A DNA stretch of 64,000 nucleotides. Source: Endobacter medicaginis (GTDB lineage Bacteria; Pseudomonadota; Alphaproteobacteria; Acetobacterales; Acetobacteraceae). Shown here piece after piece: positions 55,295 through 64,000 of this stretch (position 1 is its first letter; each line of letters starts with the position of its first letter). A program made the position numbers and the translations under genes. The notes below the pieces were generated by a model, which worked only from the letters and a program-made list of their open reading frames with translations, was not told the origin of the DNA and made no database searches. The stretch covers positions 1 to 64,000 of the forward strand of contig NZ_JACHXV010000004.1 in assembly GCF_014192375.1 (NCBI RefSeq), in the 5' to 3' direction.

Positions 55295-56833
55295 ATGAGT
55301 CCGAAGATCACCCCTGCCCGCATCCGGGCGGCACGGGTCGCATTCACCGCCATGCTGCTGGGTGGCACGACGCTCGCTGCGATTTCGCACGGTGCGCAGG
55401 CGCAGACCGCGCTCGACACGACCGCGCCGGCCGCCAGCGCCACCGGCCCGACCGTGGCGCCGGTGAGCAAGACCCCGAGCTCGCGGGTCAACGTCGCGCT
55501 GCCGCGTCCGCCGGCCTACAACCAGCCGGTACCCGACTACGTCTCGTCGGTGCCGCCGCTGCCGCAGCCGCCGTCGCTGTTCGGCTCCATCGCGCCGATG
55601 CAGTATCTGCGTGACCACGGCGTCGCGATCCTGCTCGACAACGTCAACGAATTCAGCGGCATCATCTCCGGCCCGCGCAAGGGATCATCGAATGCCGGCC
55701 AGTATGGTCTCGAGACCGATATCGACTGGGAGCGTCTCGCGGGGCTGACCGGCTTCTCGACGCACAGCGTCGCCGTCGGCCGCTACGGCATCCCGGCGAG
55801 CCGGATGTTCGGCGACAACATCAACCCGAGCTCCGAGATCTATGGCGCGGGCGGCAATGTCGTCTACCATCAGGTGTTCTTCTATGGGCAGGAGACCCTG
55901 GCGCATGGGCGCGTCGACATCGCGGCCGGGCGGATGTCGTTCCTGTCGGATTATTCGGCATCGCCGCTGTACTGCAACTTCCAGAACAACGCGTTCTGCG
56001 GCAACCCTAAGGCGTCGTCGGACAACACCGCGCATTCGTCGTATCCGGATGCGAACTGGGCAACCCGCTGGCGCGTGCGGCCGACCCACAACACCTATGT
56101 CTCGACCGGCATCTATTTCGACGAGAGCAACATCTACCAGGCCAATAATGGCTATCGCTCCGGGTTGAAGTTCAACGGTGCCAAGATCATCGGCGAGACC
56201 TTCCCGATCGAAGCCGGCTGGGAGCCGCTGTTCGGGCCCGACCAGCTGCCGGGTCACTACAAGATCGGCTTCGCGTATGACGACATCAACCATGCCGACA
56301 ATCTGCGCGACATCAACGGCGATTACTGGGTGCTCAGCGGCCTGGGCCGACGCCAGCGCAAGGGTGCGGCGGCAGAATGGGCGCTGGCCGACCAGATGCT
56401 GGTCCGCCACGGGCCCGGCCAGGACAACGGTCTGGTGGTGTTCGGCGGCTTCTACCACAACTCGAAGCGTTCGTCGGTGCGCAACTACCAGTTCGAGGCC
56501 GGTGCGATCGACCGCGGCTTCTGGAAGGCGCGTCCGGGCGATGCGATCGCGGTGGCGTTCAGCTACACCAAGGTGTCGGGCGACCTGATCCGCACCGAGG
56601 AGCTGCAGGAGGAGCTCGGCCTGCCGATCACCGGCGTGGGCAACTTCTACAACAATGCAGCACCCACCGGCGTGCAGAGCCACACGATGAACTTCGAGGC
56701 GAACTACCAGATCCAGATCTACCGGGGCGTGAGCTTCCAGCCGAGCTTCCAGTACTACATCCGCCCGAACGCCCAGAAGGGCCTGCCGGACGCCGCCCTG
56801 CTCGGCTTCAAGTCGCATATCGAGTTCTTCTGA
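55295..56833 (+). CDS. Carbohydrate-selective porin OprB family
   Basis: The 512-residue product has a long signal peptide (VAFTAMLLGGTTLAAISHGAQAQ, cleaved near residue 37), a Pro-rich linker to about residue 90, and an OprB barrel: GVAILLDNVNEFSGIISGPRKGSSNAGQYGLETDIDWERL, FGDNINPSSEIYGAGGNV, AGRMSFLSDYSASPLYCNFQNNAFCGNP (a Cys pair), and a final strand ending in the aromatic HIEFF required for outer-membrane assembly. Such porins admit glucose and other sugars and may work with the xylose system here (inferred). A strong terminator follows. Confidence 0.9.
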   Translation: MSPKITPARIRAARVAFTAMLLGGTTLAAISHGAQAQTALDTTAPAASATGPTVAPVSKTPSSRVNVALPRPPAYNQPVPDYVSSVPPLPQPPSLFGSIAPMQYLRDHGVAILLDNVNEFSGIISGPRKGSSNAGQYGLETDIDWERLAGLTGFSTHSVAVGRYGIPASRMFGDNINPSSEIYGAGGNVVYHQVFFYGQETLAHGRVDIAAGRMSFLSDYSASPLYCNFQNNAFCGNPKASSDNTAHSSYPDANWATRWRVRPTHNTYVSTGIYFDESNIYQANNGYRSGLKFNGAKIIGETFPIEAGWEPLFGPDQLPGHYKIGFAYDDINHADNLRDINGDYWVLSGLGRRQRKGAAAEWALADQMLVRHGPGQDNGLVVFGGFYHNSKRSSVRNYQFEAGAIDRGFWKARPGDAIAVAFSYTKVSGDLIRTEELQEELGLPITGVGNFYNNAAPTGVQSHTMNFEANYQIQIYRGVSFQPSFQYYIRPNAQKGLPDAALLGFKSHIEFF

Positions 56834-56881
56834 GACAGCCTGGCGCTCGCGGGGATCCCCCCCGGGACGCGATCGGGGACA

Positions 56882-56915
56882 GGGCGCCGGCGGGAGACCG
56901 CCAGCGCCCTTTTTT
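56882..56915 (+). terminator. Rho-independent terminator of the OprB gene
   Basis: GGGCGCCGGCGG (56882-56893) pairs with CCGCC-A-GCGCCC (56898-56909) around loop GAGA with a one-base bulge mismatch, followed by six T residues. It starts 48 bases after the porin stop. Confidence 0.88.
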
Positions 56916-56982
56916 GTCGCGCTCTCCCCTGTCAGAGGTCGGGCATGGGCGGCGCTGGCGGCCGGGTGCCCCCGATTCGGGG

Positions 56983-57723
56983 TCAGGCTGAAAGGGCGGC
57001 GCGATCGGCGAGGCGGATGCGGGCGGCGGGCAGCGGACGGTGCCGGTTGCCGAAGACATCGCGGTCGAGGAAATGTCCGGTCAGTCGCAGCCCATCGCGC
57101 CAGTCCGGATCCGAGATGTGCGCGATGGTGTCATCGAGGAGCGCTTCGGGAAGGGTCAGTAGCCGCCCGGCCCATTCACCTGCCCCTGCGCGCGAGACGG
57201 CGCGGCCCGAGCGCGGCGAGACATAGACGAGATCGTCGCTGGCGCCGGTGACGGCGCAGGCGGAGAGATCGAGGCCGAAGCCGAGCTCGGCGAGCAGGTC
57301 GCGTTCCCAGCGCAGCAGGTCAGCCCGGCAGTCGGAGGCGCGGTCAGGTGCGAGGCTGAGGCGGGTGACGAGGCTGAGCAGCCCGTCGAAGACCGGCTTG
57401 TGCGCCTCTCGCTCGGGCAGCGCGCCGTCGGCGACCGCACAGCAGGAGGCCAGCATCGACAGCGCGTCGGGTGCCGCCAGGACGAAGGCGGCAGAGGCGT
57501 GGACGGGCTCGCCCGTCAGAGTGCCGAGCTGATCGGCGAGGCGCGCCACCCAGCGCAGGGAGACGAGATTGCCAGGCTGCCACAGCGGCGTCTGCCGCCG
57601 TCCCTGCCCGCCTCGCGCCAGGCCACGCCACGCGCCGTGTTGCTCGGTCAGGACATGGATGACGGCGCCCGACTCACCATAGGGCGCGGCCGACAGGACG
57701 ATCCCCGGAGCGATCCACTCCAA
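56983..57723 (-). CDS. recO: DNA repair protein RecO
   Basis: A 246-residue mediator that with RecR loads RecA at gaps. The N-terminal OB fold is MEWIAPGIVLSAAPYGESGAVIHVLTEQHGAWRGLARGG. The helical part has FEERDLLAELGFGLDLSACAVTG-like sequence (here WERDLLAELGFGLDLSACAV), and the C-terminal RLTGHFLDRDVFG is typical. It starts with TTG at 57723, since no ATG or GTG fits the conserved start. The zinc-ribbon cysteines seen in some RecO proteins are absent. Confidence 0.92.
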   Translation of the reverse strand: MEWIAPGIVLSAAPYGESGAVIHVLTEQHGAWRGLARGGQGRRQTPLWQPGNLVSLRWVARLADQLGTLTGEPVHASAAFVLAAPDALSMLASCCAVADGALPEREAHKPVFDGLLSLVTRLSLAPDRASDCRADLLRWERDLLAELGFGLDLSACAVTGASDDLVYVSPRSGRAVSRAGAGEWAGRLLTLPEALLDDTIAHISDPDWRDGLRLTGHFLDRDVFGNRHRPLPAARIRLADRAALSA

Positions 57724-57753
57724 GAACGGACTCTCGTAATCAGGAGGACCTGG

Positions 57754-57880
57754 CCTGCAATGTGCCTGGGATGGTCAGATGGCGTATGTCCGCGAGCATC
57801 ACAGCCGAGCGGCCTTCATGGCCGTGAGCAGCAAAGCGAAGCTGACGCGCGTCAGACGGCCGTCCCAGGTGCATTGCAGG
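57754..57880. repeat. Long imperfect palindromic intergenic element, copy 2
   Basis: The left arm (57754-57785, starting CCTGCAATGTGCCTGGG) pairs with the right arm (57845-57880, ending GTGCATTGCAGG). The inner part contains CTTCATGGCCGTGAGCA and ACGCGCGTCAGACGGCCGTC, closely matching copy 1 at 8229-8354. The outermost bases differ between copies, but within each copy both arms match. It lies between the tsf stop and the recO start, 8 bases after tsf. Confidence 0.7.
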
Positions 57881-57887
57881 CTAGGTT

Positions 57888-58796
57888 CTAGACGCCGGCG
57901 GCGGCGGCGACCTCGGCGGCGAAGTCGCCCTGCTCCTTCTCGATGCCCTCGCCGAGTTGGAAGCGGGCGAAGCCGCCGAGCTTCGCGCCGGCCTTCTTCA
58001 CCACGGCCGAGACGCGGCTCTCGCCGTCATGCACCCAGACCTGCTCCAGCAGCACCACTTCCTCGTAGTACTTGCGGATGCGGCCATCGACCATCTTCTC
58101 GATGATCGCCTCGGGCTTGCCCGACGCACGCGCCTGCTCGACCAGCACGGCGCGCTCGCGCTCGAGCTCGGCCGGGTCGACGGCGTCGATGTCGAGCGCC
58201 GACGGACGGGTGGCGGCGACATGCATGCCAACCTGGCGGCCAAGCGTCTCCAGCGCGTCACTCTCGCTTGGCGCCTCGATCGCCACCAGCACGCCGATCT
58301 TGCCCAGGCCGGGCTTGAGCGCGGAGTGCACATAGGTCGCGACCACGCCCGACGGCACGCTGAGTACGCGAGCACGGCGGATCGACATGTTCTCGCCGAT
58401 GGTGGCGACCATGTGGGTCAGCTCGTCGGCGACGGTCCGGCCGGTGCCGGGGAAATCGGCGGCCTTGAGTGCCTCGACATCCTCGCCCACGGTGAGGGCG
58501 AGTTCGGCCAGGGTCGCGACGAAGCCCTGGAACTGCTCGTTGCGGGCGACGAAGTCGGTCTCGGCGTTGACCTCGACGATCGACGCCTTGTTGGGTGCCG
58601 AGGCGACGCCGACGAGGCCCTCGGCGGCGACGCGGCCGGACTTCTTGGCGGCGGCGGCGAGGCCCTTCTTGCGCAGCCAGTCGACGGCTTCCTCGAGGTT
58701 GCCGGCGGTCTCGTTGAGCGCCTTCTTGCAATCCATCATGCCCGCGCCGGTCTTCTCGCGCAGGTCCTTGACGAGGGCGGCGGTGATCTCTGCCAT
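57888..58796 (-). CDS. tsf: Translation elongation factor Ts
   Basis: A 302-residue guanine nucleotide exchange factor for EF-Tu. The N-terminal UBA-like region [62 protein letters not shown] is highly conserved, as is [17 protein letters not shown]. The C-terminal dimerisation part ends [17 protein letters not shown]. The ATG at 58796 gives the family start; an open frame extends upstream without homology. rpsB lies 107 bases upstream in the same orientation. Confidence 0.97.
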   Translation of the reverse strand: MAEITAALVKDLREKTGAGMMDCKKALNETAGNLEEAVDWLRKKGLAAAAKKSGRVAAEGLVGVASAPNKASIVEVNAETDFVARNEQFQGFVATLAELALTVGEDVEALKAADFPGTGRTVADELTHMVATIGENMSIRRARVLSVPSGVVATYVHSALKPGLGKIGVLVAIEAPSESDALETLGRQVGMHVAATRPSALDIDAVDPAELERERAVLVEQARASGKPEAIIEKMVDGRIRKYYEEVVLLEQVWVHDGESRVSAVVKKAGAKLGGFARFQLGEGIEKEQGDFAAEVAAAAGV

Positions 58797-58903
58797 GGTG
58801 TGTTGTCTCCACAAGCCAGATGCCCCGCCACCCCCTTCACATGGAGGGCGTGCGGGGCACGGGATTTCGTCAATCGGCCGTGCCAGCCGGCACGGCCAGG
58901 CCA

Positions 58904-59686
58904 TCAGGCGTGGACGGCTTCCTCAGCCGACGCCTCGGCGGCGACGGCCTCGACCGGCAGGTCCTCGGACGCGCCGACATCCTGGCCAGAGGCGGCCATC
59001 TCGGCGCTGATGCCGTCGAGCACCGCGCCCGAGATCAGGTCGCAGTACAGGGTGATCGCACGGATCGCGTCGTCATTGCCCGGGATCGGGTAGGTGACGC
59101 CGGAGGGGTCGGAATTGCTGTCGAGCACGGCGATCACCGGGATGCCGAGCTTGGTGGCTTCCTCGACCGCCAGCTTCTCCTTGTTGGTGTCGATAATGAA
59201 CAGGATGTCCGGCAGACCGCCCATTTCCTTGATGCCGCCCAGCGAACGCTCGAGCTTCTCGCGGTCGCGGGTGATCTCGAGGATCTCCTTCTTGGTCAGG
59301 CCCTGGGTGTCGCCCGACAGCATATCGTCGATCTGGCGCAGGCGCTTGATCGAGCCGGTGATGGTCTTCCAGTTGGTCAGCATGCCGCCGAGCCAGCGAT
59401 GGTTGACGTAATACTGGCCGCAGCGGTTGGCCGCCTCGGCGACATGCTCGGCCGCGGCGCGCTTGGTGCCGACGAACAGCACGCGCCCACCACCGGCAAC
59501 GGTGTCACGCACGGCGCGCAGCGCGCGGTCGAGCATCGGCACGGTCTGCTGCAGGTCGATGATGTGGACCTGGTTGCGCACGCCGAACAGGTACGGCGCC
59601 ATGCGCGGGTTCCAGCGGCGGGTGTGGTGGCCGAAGTGAACGCCGGCCTCGAGCAGCTGACGCAGGGTGAAATCGGGCATCGCCAT
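58904..59686 (-). CDS. rpsB: 30S ribosomal protein S2
   Basis: A 260-residue ribosomal protein: [128 protein letters not shown] 30-residue acidic Ala/Glu tail extends beyond the usual core. Two in-frame ATGs (59686 and 59680) are possible starts; AAGGGGA lies upstream. The 250-base gap to the divergent signalling gene presumably holds its promoter and leader; I see no clear terminator or leader structure there. Confidence 0.97.
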   Translation of the reverse strand: MAMPDFTLRQLLEAGVHFGHHTRRWNPRMAPYLFGVRNQVHIIDLQQTVPMLDRALRAVRDTVAGGGRVLFVGTKRAAAEHVAEAANRCGQYYVNHRWLGGMLTNWKTITGSIKRLRQIDDMLSGDTQGLTKKEILEITRDREKLERSLGGIKEMGGLPDILFIIDTNKEKLAVEEATKLGIPVIAVLDSNSDPSGVTYPIPGNDDAIRAITLYCDLISGAVLDGISAEMAASGQDVGASEDLPVEAVAAEASAEEAVHA

Positions 59687-59936
59687 CGGCGCATGTCCCC
59701 TTTCGTATCTCTGGTTGTGCCTCCGCGGGACCGAAAGCCCTGATCAGGCACCAGCAAAGGCGCCCCGCGTGCGAATTATCGGGCCACAGGCTCTCGCTCG
59801 GGTCCGACGCGGGTCGCTTAGCCCAACTTCACGTCCATCGCAACAGCAATTCTCCGTGAGATGAATATCGTGCAAAACTCTTCACAAAGACTTAATGAAT
59901 TCGAACGCATGGTGGGTTGAACAGACTGGGGGTCAG

Positions 59937-62783
59937 ATGGACCGGTTCCTGTGCTGCCTGCTTGGAATGCACGATCTCAGATTCGTGCTGGCCGCCGCGG
60001 TCATCTGCTGTGTCTCGGCCGGTACCACCGTCGCCCTGCTCAGACAGATACAGACGCGCCGCCACATGACCGCGACACAGGTGAACGACCGCGCCTATTG
60101 GGCGCGCCGGGCCCTGCTGGGTGCGGCCGCCGTCTCCGGCTTCGGGATATGGGCGACCCACTTCATCGCCATGATGGGTTACGATCCCGGTGTTCCCGTC
60201 CGCTATGACGTCCCGCTGACTCTCTTGAGCGTGACGGTGGTAGTGGTCCTTGCCACGGCCGGCTTCGCACTCGTGACCTCGGGAACATCCGGCAAGGTCG
60301 GGCTCCCGCGCCTGACCTGCGGCGCGGTTCTGATCGGGCTGGGCATCTCGTGTATGCATTACCTGGGCATGGCGGCCCTCCTCGCTCCCGGAAAGATGCA
60401 GTGGGAGCGCTCGTTCGTGGTGGCGTCGGTGGCGCTGTCGATTCTGCCCATGGTCCCGGCGCTGGCGCTCACCCTCCGTCGCCATGGTCGAGCCAGTGCC
60501 GTCGCCGCCGCGACGTTGATGACATTGGCGGTCGTCCTGCTGCATTTCGTCGCCATGGCCGGCCTCGACATCCAGCCCGTTGCCGGCGTCACACCCACCA
60601 CCGGGCGCACCGACATGCCGCCGGAAGCGCTGGCCGCCATCGTCGCCTGTGTCACGCTGGGGCTGCTTGCGATGGCCGCGATCATCCTGATCGCCAACCG
60701 CCGGGCCGACCAGGCGATCGAGTCTGGCCATCGCGAATTCAGGGCGATGATCAACGCGATTACCGACTGCGCCATCTACCTCATCGACCCCAGGGGCCGC
60801 ATCCTGAGCTGGAATGCTGGCGCAACCCGGATGTTCGGTTACACGCCCGACGATATCATCGGCCATCACGCAAGCCGGCTTCAGGCCCAACCGATCTGGC
60901 CCGAAGCGGACCTGGCTTCGGGCGGGGCGACCGACGGTCTTGCCGTGGCCGCCAATACCAGCAGCTGCAGCGATGTCAGTCTGCGGCTTCGTGCGGATGG
61001 CTCGACGTTCTGGGGTGACAGTACCCTGGAGCCGATCCAGGGCACCGACGCGCGTATCGCGGCCTTCGCCTGCGTCGTGCGCGACGTCAGCGTGGCGCGT
61101 GAGAACCGCCTGCATCTCGACGCGGCACTCGAACACATGCACCACGGGCTCGTCGTCTTCGACGGCGAAGCGAGGACGCGGCTGGTCAACCGGCAGTTTC
61201 GAGAGCTATGGCACCTCCCCGACCAGGAGCGCGTCATCGCAACCCACTACCGTGACCTCGCCGACATCTGCCTGCGCAGTGCGCACTGCGAGGCGACTGG
61301 CATGCGAGCCGACACCTTGTTCAGCCAGAATTACGCCGTTTCACATCATACCGCCGCCCGGACGGTCGAGTTGCATGGCGACAGGGTCATCTCCATCACC
61401 GGCCGCCCGATGCCGGGCGGGGGCTGGGTATTGACCCTCGAGGACATCTCCGATCGGCGACGTGCCGAGGCCCGCCTGAGCCACATGGCGCTGCATGACA
61501 GCCTGACGGGCCTGCCGAACCGGTCCAGCTTCATCTCGGGCCTGACGAAGGCCCTCGGCAATTCCGATGACCGGGTCGCCGTCATTGTCATCGATCTCGA
61601 CCGGTTCAAGGATCTCAATGACTCCCAGGGACATCAGATCGGCGATGTCGCCCTGCGGGCGGTTGCGGCGCGCCTTCGCGACGCGATGCCGCCGCAGGGA
61701 TCGGTCGCACGATTTGGTGGCGACGAGTTTGCCGCCTATCTCCCATTTCGATCCATGGACGAGCTGCATGCAGCCCTCGCCCGGCTGACGGCCTGTTTCT
61801 CGGCAGCGTTCAGTCTGGGGGACCTTGCCTGCATCGTCGATGCCAGTATCGGTGTCTCCATCAGCCCGACGGATCATACGCAGCCAACGCCGCTGACCGC
61901 CTATGCCGATCTGGCCATGTATCGGGCCAAGGCGAAGTTCGGCACCGGTGTCTGCTTCTACGAAAGTTCGATGAACGCTGCGGCACGGCGACGCAACGTC
62001 ATCGCGGCCGGTCTGCGCCAGGCGCTGGCCTCGAACGAGTTCTCGCTGGTCTACCAGGTCCTGACAGACCTGCCATCCGGGCAGCCGATCGGTTACGAGG
62101 CCCTGCTGCGCTGGGAGCATCCGACCGAGGGTCACGTCTCGCCTGCCGAATTCATTCCGATCGCAGAAAGTACGGGCGACATCCTTGGTATCGGCGAATG
62201 GGTGCTGCGCGAGGCCTGCACGACGGCCGCCGGATGGCCCGAACCTTACCGGATCGCCGTCAATCTCTCCGGCGTGCAGATCTATCAGTCGGCCATCGAT
62301 CAGTTGATTGCGAAAGTGCTGCACGCCACGGGGCTGCCGGCGGACCGACTCGAGCTGGAAATCACCGAGACCGCGATCATCGAGGACAAGACGGTGGCGC
62401 TCGACATGCTCAGGCGCATCAAGGCACTGGGGGTGACGATCGCGATCGACGATTTCGGCACCGGGCATTCCTCACTCGGAACCCTGCACGCATTTCCGAT
62501 CGACAAGATCAAGATCGACCGATCCTTCCTCCTCGACGCCATCAACAACGCCCAGGCGCAGGCCATCATCAGGACCGTCGTCGCGCTCGGCCAAAGCCTC
62601 GACATCCCGATCCTGGCCGAGGGTGTCGAGACGCCCGACCAGGCCGAGATGCTCCAGCGGCTCGGCTGCAGCCAGGTCCAAGGCTATTATTTTGGACGCC
62701 CGGGCCCTCCGCCGCCCCCAGGAACGAGGCTTCCGACGATCGTCGGCCAATCCAGGCCGGTCACGATGCTTGACGTCGCCTGA
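59937..62783 (+). CDS. MHYT-PAS-GGDEF-EAL cyclic-di-GMP signalling protein
   Basis: The 948-residue inner-membrane protein has an N-terminal MHYT sensor: seven membrane helices with ATHFIAMMGY, SCMHYLGMAAL and LLHFVAMAGL, thought to sense a gas via copper. PAS domain 1 covers about 255-385 (REFRAMINAITDCAIYLIDPRGRILSWNAG) and PAS 2 about 390-500. The GGDEF motif is intact at 594-598 (VARFGGDEFAAY), and EAL is intact at 721-723 (GYEALLRWEHP). Both diguanylate cyclase and phosphodiesterase activities are possible. The ATG at 59937 follows GGGGG; one at 59895 would add 14 residues. Confidence 0.92.
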   Translation: MDRFLCCLLGMHDLRFVLAAAVICCVSAGTTVALLRQIQTRRHMTATQVNDRAYWARRALLGAAAVSGFGIWATHFIAMMGYDPGVPVRYDVPLTLLSVTVVVVLATAGFALVTSGTSGKVGLPRLTCGAVLIGLGISCMHYLGMAALLAPGKMQWERSFVVASVALSILPMVPALALTLRRHGRASAVAAATLMTLAVVLLHFVAMAGLDIQPVAGVTPTTGRTDMPPEALAAIVACVTLGLLAMAAIILIANRRADQAIESGHREFRAMINAITDCAIYLIDPRGRILSWNAGATRMFGYTPDDIIGHHASRLQAQPIWPEADLASGGATDGLAVAANTSSCSDVSLRLRADGSTFWGDSTLEPIQGTDARIAAFACVVRDVSVARENRLHLDAALEHMHHGLVVFDGEARTRLVNRQFRELWHLPDQERVIATHYRDLADICLRSAHCEATGMRADTLFSQNYAVSHHTAARTVELHGDRVISITGRPMPGGGWVLTLEDISDRRRAEARLSHMALHDSLTGLPNRSSFISGLTKALGNSDDRVAVIVIDLDRFKDLNDSQGHQIGDVALRAVAARLRDAMPPQGSVARFGGDEFAAYLPFRSMDELHAALARLTACFSAAFSLGDLACIVDASIGVSISPTDHTQPTPLTAYADLAMYRAKAKFGTGVCFYESSMNAAARRRNVIAAGLRQALASNEFSLVYQVLTDLPSGQPIGYEALLRWEHPTEGHVSPAEFIPIAESTGDILGIGEWVLREACTTAAGWPEPYRIAVNLSGVQIYQSAIDQLIAKVLHATGLPADRLELEITETAIIEDKTVALDMLRRIKALGVTIAIDDFGTGHSSLGTLHAFPIDKIKIDRSFLLDAINNAQAQAIIRTVVALGQSLDIPILAEGVETPDQAEMLQRLGCSQVQGYYFGRPGPPPPPGTRLPTIVGQSRPVTMLDVA

Positions 62784-62810
62784 CATCAGCGAGCCGCGCA
62801 TCGAAAGCGT

Positions 62811-63194
62811 TCAGCCCTGCCGATTCGATATCTCGATCAGATTGGCGTCGAGATCGCGTATATAGACCGACAGGATCGGGCCGGTCGCGCCGGTACGGGC
62901 GACAGGCCCCTCGATCACACCCACGCCGGCTGCGCTGAGGTGCGCGAGCACCGCATCGATCGGTGTCTGGGTGATGAAGCACAGATCCGCCGAGCCGGGT
63001 GTCGGCATGCCGGCCTTCGGCTCGAACTCGTGCCCCTGCTGGTGCAGATTGATCTTCTGATTTCCGAATGACAGCGCCCGGCGACCGTTGCCGAAACGCG
63101 TCACAGTCATCCCCAGGGCTCGATGGTAGAACTCGCATGTCGCGTCGACATCCGCGACAGTCAGGACGAGATGGTCGAGATGATCGATCTTCAT
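62811..63194 (-). CDS. VOC (glyoxalase) family protein
   Basis: A 127-residue vicinal-oxygen-chelate protein: MKIDHLDHLVLTVADVDATCEFYHRALGMTV, then FGNQKINLHQQG, ADLCFITQTPIDAVLAHLSAAGVGVIEGP and SVYIRDLDANLIEISN. The metal-site positions His8 (DHLVLTV) and the C-terminal Glu (LIEISN) are present. It resembles the FosA/virulence-protein-like group of lactoylglutathione lyase relatives; the substrate is unknown. It is 53 bases upstream of the dnaE stop on the same strand. Confidence 0.82.
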   Translation of the reverse strand: MKIDHLDHLVLTVADVDATCEFYHRALGMTVTRFGNGRRALSFGNQKINLHQQGHEFEPKAGMPTPGSADLCFITQTPIDAVLAHLSAAGVGVIEGPVARTGATGPILSVYIRDLDANLIEISNRQG

Positions 63195-63247
63195 GCGCCG
63201 GCTCCGAAGGCAGTGAGGCTCCCTAACGCCGCAGTCGCGCGATCGCT

Positions 63248-64000
63248 TTACCGCTCCTCGACGCGTTCGACCCCGGAGATGGTCTTGATCGCCTGGCCGA
63301 GCCGGGGTGTCACCGCGTAGTCGCCCGGCAGCGATACCTCGACCTCCTGGCCCTCGGCCAGATGCGGCACCAGCACCACCCTGCCCCGGCCGCCGCGTTC
63401 GCGGTCGAGAATGGTACGGATCTGCGAGATCGCGGCTGCGTCCTCGATCCAGATGCGCAGTTCGGCACGCGCCTCGCGGGCGGCCTGGTCGAGGCTGGCG
63501 ACATCGGAGGCGGTCAGGCGCAGCATCTCGCCCTCCGCCTTGAGCTCGGCGGTGACCAGCACTGCCTGGCCGGCGACCAACAGCTCGCGGGTGCGCGACA
63601 GCACCTCGGAGAACAGCGTCACCTCGCAGCCGCCGGAGGCATCCGACAGGCGCAGCCAGGCCATGCGGCTGCCGGTACGGGTGGGACGTTCCTTGCGGTC
63701 GACGACGCAGCCTGCGAGCTGCACCCTGCCCTTGCCCGCCGCCGCCGCCTCGGCGAGGCGGGCGATGTCGATCGCGCCGAGACGACGCAGCATCGGGCGG
63801 TAGGCATCGAGCGGGTGGGCGGTGAGATGGAAGCCGACCGCCTCGGCCTCGAAGGCGAGGCGGTCGAGTTCCGGCCAGTCGTCGATGGCCGGAAGGCGCA
63901 GCGCCTCCGCTTGGCCACCGGCGACGGGAGCGCCGAACAGGCCGATCTGGCCGCTCGCCGCCTCCTCGGCCTGGGCGCTGGCGCGGCGCAGGATGGTCTC
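63248..64000 (-). CDS. dnaE: DNA polymerase III alpha subunit, C-terminal part
   Basis: The C-terminal 250 residues of the replicative polymerase; the gene continues beyond the window. LDRLAFEAEAVGFHLTAHPLDAYRPML is the tail of the polymerase fingers/beta-binding region. The OB-fold follows (VQLAGCVVDRKERPTRTGSRMAWLRLSDASGGCEVTLFSEVL), and the C-terminal domain ends PGDYAVTPRLGQAIKTISGVERVEER. This matches DnaE1 rather than the error-prone DnaE2, where this tail is shorter, though a partial gene cannot prove it. GQIGLFG near the start resembles the internal clamp-binding motif region. Confidence 0.88.
   Translation of the reverse strand, partial: ETILRRASAQAEEAASGQIGLFGAPVAGGQAEALRLPAIDDWPELDRLAFEAEAVGFHLTAHPLDAYRPMLRRLGAIDIARLAEAAAAGKGRVQLAGCVVDRKERPTRTGSRMAWLRLSDASGGCEVTLFSEVLSRTRELLVAGQAVLVTAELKAEGEMLRLTASDVASLDQAAREARAELRIWIEDAAAISQIRTILDRERGGRGRVVLVPHLAEGQEVEVSLPGDYAVTPRLGQAIKTISGVERVEER

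Overview
The window is 64 kb of a high-GC (about two thirds G+C by eye) alphaproteobacterial chromosome. The gene orders scpA-scpB-tatB-tatC-serS, glyA-nrdR-nusB-thiL and rpsB-tsf, the Bpt-type aminoacyl transferase, the OprB porin and an A/T-rich terminator-like repeat (18.13-18.26 kb) of a style I associate with acetic-acid-bacterium genomes suggest Rhodospirillales, probably Acetobacteraceae (inference; no rRNA gene is present). Genes are dense, often overlap by 4 to 17 bases and are overwhelmingly housekeeping or metabolic. I see no phage, IS transposase, CRISPR array, rRNA or tRNA gene.

Layout. 0-8 kb: a truncated alpha/beta hydrolase, ssb divergent from uvrA with an SOS box of the alphaproteobacterial GAAC-N7-GAAC type between them, a 3-hydroxyisobutyrate-dehydrogenase-like oxidoreductase, a frameshifted MarR regulator, a secreted hypothetical, a degenerate squalene/phytoene synthase homologue and sodB. 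8-17 kb: a xylose locus, with transporter xylFGH on one strand and a LacI regulator, xylA, xylB and a GNAT acetyltransferase on the other. 17-25 kb: yajC, a DUF815 ATPase, then a long minus-strand envelope/chromosome operon (DALR protein, SPOR protein, nagZ, scpA, scpB, tatB, tatC, serS). 25-31 kb: erpA, xth, a GH15 glucoamylase-like enzyme, a DEAD-box helicase with an octapeptide-repeat tail and an Fe-S RNA methyltransferase. 31-36 kb: a membrane-bound LytTR regulator divergent from a small membrane protein and followed by a redoxin-like/2OG-Fe(II) oxygenase fusion, a glycine-zipper lipoprotein, an MFS transporter and an NTF2-like protein. 36-41 kb: an MFS transporter, thiL (apparent CTG start), nusB, nrdR, glyA. 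41-46.5 kb: a VOC protein, amino-acid permease, glycerophosphodiesterase, hemB, RDD protein, bpt. 46.6-52.7 kb: one 2016-residue glycine-rich autotransporter. 52.8-64 kb: parC, an OprB porin, recO, tsf, rpsB, an MHYT-PAS-GGDEF-EAL c-di-GMP protein, a VOC protein and the 3' end of dnaE.

How the parts work together: the xylose genes take pentose from periplasm to xylulose 5-phosphate under one local regulator; the scp/tat/nagZ/SPOR group links chromosome condensation, twin-arginine export and peptidoglycan turnover; ssb, uvrA, xth, recO and dnaE supply DNA repair and replication. The most unusual signals are (1) two copies, about 49 kb apart, of a roughly 126-bp imperfect palindrome whose arms are maintained by compensating or wobble changes; (2) a lysine-rich, helical-looking island of about 100 residues inside the glycine-rich passenger of the autotransporter; (3) the LytTR / small membrane protein / redoxin-2OG oxygenase module with a 20-bp-spaced direct repeat in its divergent promoter; and (4) several eroded genes (hydrolase, MarR, DALR, synthase).
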